DNA of 5,417 nt from Bacteroidota bacterium (GTDB lineage: Bacteria > Bacteroidota > Bacteroidia > Bacteroidales > VadinHA17): contig SBFZ01000078.1 in the NCBI GenBank assembly GCA_006227095.1, positions 1 through 5,417 of the forward strand. The letters run 5' to 3'. The first letter of the stretch is position 1, and each line of letters starts with the position of its first letter. Shown in pieces: positions 1 to 5,417 of this stretch. The position numbers and the translations under genes are program-made. The notes beneath the pieces were generated by a model, which had not been told where the DNA came from, searched no databases, and saw only the letters and a program-made list of their open reading frames with translations.

Positions 1-3
1 TAA

Positions 4-35
4 TTAGGAGATAATCCGGGTAAAATATAAGTTTG
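4..35 (+). promoter_or_regulatory. Candidate Bacteroidota-type promoter for the three-gene operon
   Basis: Bases 28-35 read TAAGTTTG, an exact match to the TAnnTTTG -7 box used by the primary sigma factor of Bacteroidota. A weak -33-like element (TTAG, bases 4-7; usual form TTTG or TTG) lies 20 bases upstream, within the usual spacing. Transcription would start around base 40-42, giving a leader of about 27 nt before the ATG at 69. The box position is seen in the sequence; promoter activity is inferred. The -33 half is poor and only 3 bases precede it in the window, so the call rests mainly on the -7 box. The AT-rich leader has no Shine-Dalgarno sequence, as is normal in this phylum. Confidence 0.5.
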
Positions 36-68
36 TCAATATGTAACTGTCTATTCAAAATCTTAAAC

Positions 69-3000
69 ATGAGAAAGTCGTTTTTAATGTTTTTTTCTGT
101 GTTTTACTGTTGCCTGGGCGTGACGGTAAATGCACAGGAAAAGGTATCCGAAACCCTCATCAGGGATGGTGTAAAGCTTTATGATGAAGGCAAATACGAT
201 GATGCCATCAGCCTTTTCAGGCAGGTAGATGAGAATGATTCAAATTATGTCTGGATGCTGACAGAGCTCAGCCTCACATTCCTGCAGACCCAGAACTATG
301 ACAGCGCCATCTGGTATGCTGAGAAGGGATTGCAGTTTCCTTCACCCCAGCGTCAGAATCTGATGAGGAACATGGGTACTGCCTGGCTGGCTGCCGGTAA
401 TACTGCAAAATCACTGGAGGTTTATAATGAGGCCATAAGCCTGTATCCCTGGTCATACCTGCTTCACTTCAACCAGGGAATGACATACATGGAAATGAAA
501 GATTACCGGTCTGCAATGACCAGCCTTCAGGAGGCAATCCGATGTAACCCTTTCCATGCCTCAAGCCACATGAGGCTGGGGATGCTGATGGCGAGGCAGG
601 AACAATACACACGTGCCCTGTTGTCACTGGAGACCTTCCTGGCACTGGAGCCCCGGAGTGAGCGGAGCAATGTGATACTGGTCTTTATTGAGAACCTCTC
701 TTCAGGTCACCTTGACACAACCTATGGTGATTTCATTGAACCATTTGCTGACAATGCTCTCTTTGAAGAGCTTGACGGCCTTATAAAGTCACGGATAGCA
801 CTCAATGACAAATACAAACCGGCTATAAAATTCAATGCCAGCCTGGTAAAACAGACCACCCTCCTGATGGAGATGCTTCCCACGGAGGATGATCCCGGTG
901 ATTTCTGGTCTGAAACCTATCTGCCGCTGTTCAGGGCAATAAAGCAGGGCGGTTATGTTGAACCGTTTCTCTACACAATCCTCAGTTCAACAGGGAAGGA
1001 TGATGTAAGCAAATGGATGGATAAAAACAAAAAGGCTCTGGAAGCTTTTTACCAGACCGGGAAATACCTGAATAACATCAGAACCACCCGGATGGTAAAT
1101 GTTGACGGGAAGGAAATGGCCCTGGCCACCTCTTATGACGATGACGGAAACCTCACTTCACTTGGCAACAGTGACTCCTCGGGAAAGGAGCAGGGATTCT
1201 GGCAATATTTTCACCGCAACGGCGAACTCAAGGCTGAGGGGCACCTTATCAACGGCGAGAAGGACGGGAAGTGGAGATACTTTACCTCTGACGGACTCCT
1301 CGAATCAGTTGAAAACTATTCCGGCGGCGTGCTCAATGGTGAATACATCAGCTACCATCCGACCGGCAGGCTGAATGCTGTCGGAACCTTCGTAAACGGA
1401 CAGGTTGAGGGAAAGGTCACATGGCACAACATCTTCGGTATACCAACACGGACACTGATATACAAAAGGGATACCCTTGACGGCGAGGCAAGGACATTCT
1501 ACAGCTCCTCACAGCCCATGGAAGTATACACAAATGACAAAAACCAGATAAGCGGAAAGCATGTCACCATGTATGCCTCCGGCCAGGAAGGGATTGTAGC
1601 CTATTACAATTCAGGATCGCCTGACGGTGAGTACCTCGAATACCATCCCAATGGCAGGTTAAGTGTCAGGGGAACCTACACCAGCGGGAAGGAGCAGGGA
1701 GAATGGACTTACTGGTATTCCAACGGCAGAAAGAAGCTTGTCAGGACCTACAGCGATGGCGTAATAACAGGCCTGGCAAAGAGCTGGCACATGAACGGAG
1801 TTCCTGAATCAGAGACAAACTACAACAGCGAAGGGAAGCAGGACGGGCTCACAACCACATGGGATCACCTTGGGAGAAAGGTGCTGGATGAGGTGTACCG
1901 CGACGGCATGATTGTCAGGATGACCAGCGGCTTCGGCACTCCGGAGAATCTTTCGGTATATGGCAGTGAAGATGGCACCTTCACCTACAGGGTTATTGCA
2001 CCTGATGGCTGCCTGAGATCTGAAGGGTCTTATGAAAGGGGAATTATGTCCGGCGAGATCAGGGTCTATTACAATAACGGAAACCTGAAACAGAAATTCA
2101 GCCTTAAAAACGGCGAATATGACGGGGAAGCAGTCACTTACCACCCCAACGGCAAAACAGAATCAGTAAGCCGGTACAGTGACGGACAGCTTGAGGGAAA
2201 ATACATTGAATACGGAGCCGGCGGTACTGTCATTAAAACAGGCTCCTACCTCGGAAACAACATGAATAATTACTGGAATTTCCACACAGCCGATGGAAGT
2301 ATCGAGAACTCTGCATACTACGTCAACGGCCTCCTTAACGGATGGCATACAAATTACTCGGTGGACGGCAAAATAAAAAGCCGGGACAGGTTTATTGACG
2401 GCCGGATTGTCATGGAAGTACAGTATGACCCTGAAGGCAATCCTGTAAATGAGGTTGACTTCCTCGAAACAACGGCATACCAGATAAAAAGCATGCCTGA
2501 TATAGTGACAGGAGAAGCCGTCATGAAGGGTGGTTTGAATGACGGGCCAATGACATGGTACCATCCAGGAGGCAAGGTATCAACAAGGATGACTTTCCTG
2601 GCTGACAACCGCAATGGTGAGTATATCCAGTTTTATCCTGACGGGAAACCGATGGTAAAGGGGCGGTTTGAAAACGGGAACAGGGAAGGACTCTGGACCT
2701 CATGGAATGAGGATGGTAACATTGATTCAGAGGAGTATTACTTCAACAATATGATGGATTCGGTTCATACATATTTTTATGATGATGGCAGCATCAGAAT
2801 GACCGAAACATACTTCAATGACAGGCTTGAAGGAGCCTGCAACCAGTATGCCCCCGGGGGTGAACTGATGGTAAGGCTTATTTACAGCGGAAATGAACTT
2901 ACGGGCTACCAGTACATGAAGGGAGGAAAACTGACTGACCTGATCCCCATAACCAGGGGAGACCAGCCTGTGGTTGCATGGTATGACAACGGAAAGAAGA

Positions 3001-3338
3001 GTTATGAACAGCAGTTCAGGGATTTCGTCGCCGAGGGAGAACAGGTCAAGTATTATCCCGATGGCAAGGTTATGCATCGCCGCCAGTTCAGCAACGGCAT
3101 GCTGAACGGCAAATGCGAGAAATACTATCCTGACGGATCACCTGAAAACATTTACTATTGCAGAAACGGACTCTACGAAGGTGAGTATGTAAAGTATCAC
3201 AGGTCAGGAAAAGTCAGGGAAAGGGTTCAGTTCCTGCATGACCAGAGGCACGGGGACAGGTATCTGTTCGATGAGGAGGGGAAACCGCTTCCTGGTGAAA
3301 AGTACTGGAGCGGCAGTTTTATCGGTTTTATCGAATAG
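69..3338 (+). CDS. Exported TPR / MORN-variant (YwqK-like) repeat protein, 1089 aa
   Basis: This is a large exported repeat protein. Residues 1-22 form a signal peptide: Met-Arg-Lys, a hydrophobic stretch rich in Phe, Val and Leu, then VNA before Gln23, a typical signal peptidase I site. Residues 27-198 hold about five TPR units, 199-354 a mostly helical linker, and 355-1085 about 29 MORN-variant repeats of the kind found in B. subtilis YwqK. No catalytic motif is visible. TPR and MORN repeats usually bind proteins or act as scaffolds, so a periplasmic or surface scaffold is the best inference. Databases often label this family 'toxin-antitoxin system YwqK family antitoxin'; nothing here supports that, since no LXG or other toxin gene is adjacent. 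The ATG at 69 was chosen over an in-frame TTG at 33 because TTG adds 12 residues ahead of the signal peptide and lies inside the candidate -7 box. The stop is one base before the next start, which implies co-transcription and probable translational coupling. Confidence 0.9.
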   Translation: MRKSFLMFFSVFYCCLGVTVNAQEKVSETLIRDGVKLYDEGKYDDAISLFRQVDENDSNYVWMLTELSLTFLQTQNYDSAIWYAEKGLQFPSPQRQNLMRNMGTAWLAAGNTAKSLEVYNEAISLYPWSYLLHFNQGMTYMEMKDYRSAMTSLQEAIRCNPFHASSHMRLGMLMARQEQYTRALLSLETFLALEPRSERSNVILVFIENLSSGHLDTTYGDFIEPFADNALFEELDGLIKSRIALNDKYKPAIKFNASLVKQTTLLMEMLPTEDDPGDFWSETYLPLFRAIKQGGYVEPFLYTILSSTGKDDVSKWMDKNKKALEAFYQTGKYLNNIRTTRMVNVDGKEMALATSYDDDGNLTSLGNSDSSGKEQGFWQYFHRNGELKAEGHLINGEKDGKWRYFTSDGLLESVENYSGGVLNGEYISYHPTGRLNAVGTFVNGQVEGKVTWHNIFGIPTRTLIYKRDTLDGEARTFYSSSQPMEVYTNDKNQISGKHVTMYASGQEGIVAYYNSGSPDGEYLEYHPNGRLSVRGTYTSGKEQGEWTYWYSNGRKKLVRTYSDGVITGLAKSWHMNGVPESETNYNSEGKQDGLTTTWDHLGRKVLDEVYRDGMIVRMTSGFGTPENLSVYGSEDGTFTYRVIAPDGCLRSEGSYERGIMSGEIRVYYNNGNLKQKFSLKNGEYDGEAVTYHPNGKTESVSRYSDGQLEGKYIEYGAGGTVIKTGSYLGNNMNNYWNFHTADGSIENSAYYVNGLLNGWHTNYSVDGKIKSRDRFIDGRIVMEVQYDPEGNPVNEVDFLETTAYQIKSMPDIVTGEAVMKGGLNDGPMTWYHPGGKVSTRMTFLADNRNGEYIQFYPDGKPMVKGRFENGNREGLWTSWNEDGNIDSEEYYFNNMMDSVHTYFYDDGSIRMTETYFNDRLEGACNQYAPGGELMVRLIYSGNELTGYQYMKGGKLTDLIPITRGDQPVVAWYDNGKKSYEQQFRDFVAEGEQVKYYPDGKVMHRRQFSNGMLNGKCEKYYPDGSPENIYYCRNGLYEGEYVKYHRSGKVRERVQFLHDQRHGDRYLFDEEGKPLPGEKYWSGSFIGFIE
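147..662 (+). repeat. Five-unit TPR block of the 1089-aa protein
   Basis: Residues 27-198 fall into about five 34-residue helix-turn-helix units, roughly 27-60, 61-93, 96-129, 130-163 and 164-197. Each has the TPR pattern of a small or aromatic residue in helix A, a G/N/K-[YN] turn, an Ala in helix B, and a closing Pro or Asn: for example GKYDDAISLF (41-50), NYDSAIWYAEKGL (76-88), GNTAKSLEVYNEAI (110-123), KDYRSAMTSLQEAI (144-157) and QYTRALLSLETFLALEP (179-195). The units match the canonical period but diverge from one another. TPR superhelices bind peptides or partner proteins. Here the block would sit in the periplasm next to the signal peptide. Unit 1 is the least certain. Confidence 0.85.
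1131..3323 (+). repeat. Array of about 29 MORN-variant (YwqK-type) repeats
   Basis: Residues 355-1085 are built from units of the form G-x-[YW]-x-x-[YF]-[HY]-x-[ND]-G-[KRE]-...-[YF]-x-[ND]-G. Taking the turn glycine of the x-[ND]-G motif as phase marker, it falls at residues 360, 385, 409, 433, 457, (481 is Ser), 505, 529, 553, 577, 602, 647, 671, 695, 719, 743, 767, 790, 835, 859, 883, 907, 931, 953, 975, 999, 1023, 1047 and 1071. Most steps are exactly 24 residues (72 bases). Steps of 45, 45 and 22+22 interrupt the period. Well-conserved units include YHPNG (525-529 and 691-695), FYPDG (855-859) and YYPDG (995-999, 1019-1023). MORN-variant repeats fold as successive beta-hairpins, so the array should form one long beta-sheet rod. 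The copies differ clearly at DNA level, which suggests old duplications. Confidence 0.9.
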
Positions 3339-3339
3339 T

Positions 3340-5286
3340 ATGCTCAGGATGTTCTTTTTGCTGGCAGCTGCGCTGCTCAGTATCACGATTCTTTATCCCC
3401 AGAAGGGAGAGTTGCAGGCTGACCGCTCTGTCATAATGCAGGATTACAATGCTGTTATCAGAAGCCTGGAGATTGATTATGAATTTGATATCATCAAAGA
3501 CAGTCTGAGGGTTAAACAACATTTCAGCAAGGAGACTGAAATGCTGACCGATTTTACCAGGATCTTTGCCGGTGATCAGATTTTCTTTGACTCATTCTCT
3601 GCTGTTGAGGGGCTGGAGGCATTCACCATGGTGCCGGTTAACAGGGGCTTTGAAAAAATACCTGTTACAGTGTTCAATGAATCCAATGATCCGGGTGGTG
3701 GTATATTCTACGATGATTCGAAAAGCATGAGTTTCGTATATCCCTCACTCAGCAAGGGAGCCCGTACAGAACTTCACTATACCCTGTTGCATCAGAATCC
3801 CCGTTTCCTCAACAAGATATCCTTCCAGTCCTACCTCCCGGTTCTCAACGGCAGGTTTACAGTGAAAGTCCACAGGAATATCAAGCCGGTATTCCGTTTC
3901 TTCAACTGTGAAGAGGGATTTCTCAGGTATTCCACCTGGGTCAAGGGGCAATATGTTTACCATGTCTGGGAAACACATGATGTTCTCCCTTACAAATATC
4001 TTGACAGTGATAACTACAGTATCCTTTATTACAGTCCTCACCTCTCCGTCTCTGTTGAGGAGGTAAGGCTGAGGGATACCACCATCAGGTACTACTCTGA
4101 CGTTGAAGATCTTTACAGGTTCTACCACAGTCTCCTTCCGTCGGATGAGGGTGCATCCTCTCCCGGACTTGAAGAGCTGACAGGAAGCATTACTGACGGG
4201 CTTGAGCCTCGCGGCAGGGCCAAAGCCATCTACTACTGGGTGCAGGATAACATAAAGTATGTTGCCTACTCAGAGGGATACAACGGTTTTGTGCCCGCGA
4301 CGGCAGAGGAGGTTTTTGCCAGGCGGTTCGGTGATTGCAAGGGGAAGAGTTCCCTGATAAAAAAGATGATGGAAATTGCGGGGCTGAAGGCATTCTATGC
4401 ATGGGTGGGAACCCGCGAGCTGCCATATACCTACAGTGAGCTTCCGCTTCCCTCGACAGATAACCATATGGTTGTTGCCTATAGGGAGAACGATTCGGTT
4501 TTCATCCTCGATGGTACTTTCCGTTTCATTGATTTTGGAATGTACCCGTTCCATATCCAGGGAAAGGAGGTGCTTGTGGGAGTTGATAGTGATAACTACT
4601 TCATTTTCAATGTGCCGGTATCAGGTCCGGATGAAAGTATCGTTTATGATTCAGTCAATATTCAGCTTGCCGGTGATCGTATAACCGGGGAAGGTCTCCG
4701 TTCCCACAGCGGCTTCAACAGGTATGAGCTGGCCCATGCAATGGAGGGTGTCAAGCCGGCTGACTACAACAGGCGCCTCACTGCTCTGTTCACCAAGGGA
4801 AACAATAAATTCAGCGTAGATACATGCACCTTTCACACCCTTCATGAACACGAAAAACCGGCGGTGGTGTCCTACAGCTTCAATATCGCAGATTATGCCA
4901 GGCGTGTCAATAATGATATATTCATCAACCTTAACCTTGACAGGTCATTCTCTGACAGCAAGATAGACACTACCATCAGGTACGCCCCGGTAGTGAATGA
5001 TTTTCAGTATTCCGAAGTACAGATTACCCGTTTTATGATCCCGGAAGGTTATGATATAAGTTACATTCCTGAAGATGATCTGATTGAAAACGACATTATC
5101 ACTGCCTCCTTCAGGTATAACAGGGAAGGCCGGTATATTACCCTTGAAAAGAAATTACAGTACAGGTTCCTGCTTCTCCAGAGTGACCGGATAAAATTAT
5201 GGAATCAGACAATAGATCGCCTGAATGCCAGTTACAGGCTTTCGGTAGCCATGCACAAATCAGACAATCAAACAGATAAGAAATAA
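3340..5286 (+). CDS. DUF3857 and transglutaminase-like (papain-fold) protein, 648 aa
   Basis: Residues 1-20 form a Met-Leu-Arg-led hydrophobic signal or anchor segment. Residues about 45-200 resemble the beta-rich DUF3857 domain, including FVYPSLSKGARTELHYTL (132-149). Residues about 290-415 are a transglutaminase-like core: YYWVQDNIKYVAY (298-310), nucleophile Cys333 in FGDCKGKSSL, His376 in DNHMVV, and Asp391 in FILDGT, so the Cys-His-Asp triad is complete. The segment IQGKEVLVG (406-414) is the usual end of this module. Residues 430-640 look beta-rich and may be the C-terminal domain common in this family. Length and domain order fit Bacteroidota DUF3857-transglutaminase proteins. The substrate is unknown; related folds act as cysteine proteases, amidases or crosslinking enzymes. 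The ATG at 3340 was chosen over an in-frame ATG at 3238 because the longer form overlaps the upstream gene by about 100 bases and buries the signal peptide. The stop shares one base with the next start (TAATG). The signal segment lacks a clean A-x-A site, so it may be uncleaved. Confidence 0.9.
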   Translation: MLRMFFLLAAALLSITILYPQKGELQADRSVIMQDYNAVIRSLEIDYEFDIIKDSLRVKQHFSKETEMLTDFTRIFAGDQIFFDSFSAVEGLEAFTMVPVNRGFEKIPVTVFNESNDPGGGIFYDDSKSMSFVYPSLSKGARTELHYTLLHQNPRFLNKISFQSYLPVLNGRFTVKVHRNIKPVFRFFNCEEGFLRYSTWVKGQYVYHVWETHDVLPYKYLDSDNYSILYYSPHLSVSVEEVRLRDTTIRYYSDVEDLYRFYHSLLPSDEGASSPGLEELTGSITDGLEPRGRAKAIYYWVQDNIKYVAYSEGYNGFVPATAEEVFARRFGDCKGKSSLIKKMMEIAGLKAFYAWVGTRELPYTYSELPLPSTDNHMVVAYRENDSVFILDGTFRFIDFGMYPFHIQGKEVLVGVDSDNYFIFNVPVSGPDESIVYDSVNIQLAGDRITGEGLRSHSGFNRYELAHAMEGVKPADYNRRLTALFTKGNNKFSVDTCTFHTLHEHEKPAVVSYSFNIADYARRVNNDIFINLNLDRSFSDSKIDTTIRYAPVVNDFQYSEVQITRFMIPEGYDISYIPEDDLIENDIITASFRYNREGRYITLEKKLQYRFLLLQSDRIKLWNQTIDRLNASYRLSVAMHKSDNQTDKK

Positions 5287-5417
5287 TGAAGAGAATTCTT
5301 TCAGCCATAACCCTGATAATGCTTACGATGGCCGGCGTGATGACCGCCCAGGATCGTGATAAAAAGATCATGTGGGAGGAAAAGCCTGATTATATCTCCA
5401 TAGAGACAGGTCATGAA
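5286..5417 (+). CDS. 5' end of a third exported protein (partial, unidentified)
   Basis: The ATG at 5286 shares its A with the TAA stop of the preceding gene, and the frame stays open for 44 codons to the last base of the window. Residues 1-21 are a strong signal peptide: MKR, a hydrophobic core, then VMTA before Gln22-Asp23, the Ala-Gln junction frequent in Bacteroidota. The mature start is charged (DRDKK, WEEKPDY) and has no recognisable domain in the visible 23 residues. The overlap, same strand and shared export signal make it the third operon member. A second DUF3857-type protein would be plausible because such genes often occur in tandem, but the visible residues do not show it. No Shine-Dalgarno sequence precedes it; re-initiation by the ribosome finishing the upstream gene is likely. 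Confidence 0.8.
   Translation, partial: MKRILSAITLIMLTMAGVMTAQDRDKKIMWEEKPDYISIETGHE

Noticed and set aside
41..46. ATG-TAA start-stop pair in the leader, possibly a minimal upstream ORF
   Set aside because: It sits at the predicted transcription start, so it is probably not translated. A six-base match is also expected by chance.
33..68. TTG start at 33 for the first gene (12 extra residues)
   Set aside because: The extension lies inside the candidate -7 box and puts a non-signal stretch before a clear signal peptide beginning at the ATG at 69.
102..137. Possible lipoprotein signal in gene 1, because of Cys14-Cys15
   Set aside because: The residues before the cysteines (VFY) do not form a lipobox such as L-[AS]-[GA]-C, and a good signal peptidase I site follows at Ala22-Gln23.
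1809..2564. Long minus-strand open frames of 111 and 133 codons across the MORN region
   Set aside because: They lie opposite a clearly coding repeat array, have no recognisable domain and no promoter-like spacing. They are shadows of the repeat codon pattern.
69..3338. Antitoxin function from the 'YwqK family antitoxin' database label
   Set aside because: The label comes from B. subtilis gene context. No LXG or other toxin gene is adjacent, and this protein is exported and far larger.
3238..3339. Upstream ATG at 3238 for the transglutaminase-like gene
   Set aside because: It would overlap the coding end of the MORN gene by about 100 bases and place 34 unremarkable residues before the hydrophobic export segment. 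The ATG at 3340 directly follows the upstream stop.
4397..4684. Plus-strand 95-codon frame inside the transglutaminase-like gene
   Set aside because: It is out of frame with a well-supported domain that includes the catalytic His and Asp codons, and its protein shows no recognisable features.

Overview
The window looks like a piece of a Bacteroidota (Bacteroidetes) chromosome with moderate GC. This inference rests on four things: a good match to the Bacteroidota -7 promoter box (TAnnTTTG) ahead of the first gene; no Shine-Dalgarno sequence before any of the three starts; predicted signal peptides in genes 1 and 3 that end in Ala followed by Gln; and a DUF3857/transglutaminase-like protein of a type common in that phylum. 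Species cannot be told from the sequence.

Layout: positions 1-68 are a short AT-rich leader with a candidate promoter. Positions 69-3338 encode a 1089-residue exported protein. It has a signal peptide, about five TPR repeats, a helical linker and a very long array of about 29 MORN-variant (YwqK-type) repeats that runs almost to the C-terminus. One base later, positions 3340-5286 encode a 648-residue DUF3857 + transglutaminase-like protein with a complete Cys-His-Asp triad. Its stop codon overlaps the start of a third gene (TAATG) at 5286, which runs off the window after 44 codons and begins with a clear signal peptide. All three genes are on the + strand, packed with a 1-base gap and a 1-base overlap, so they almost certainly form one operon.

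Working picture (inference): the three proteins are secreted or envelope-facing. The first is a large repeat scaffold likely to bind protein or surface partners. The second is a papain-fold enzyme or binding module, presumably periplasmic. The third is an unidentified exported protein. No toxin, nuclease, mobile element, RNA gene or CRISPR array is visible. The most unusual feature is the size and internal phasing of the MORN array: mostly a strict 24-residue period, broken at three places by irregular segments of nearly equal length (45, 45 and 44 residues between phase-marker glycines).
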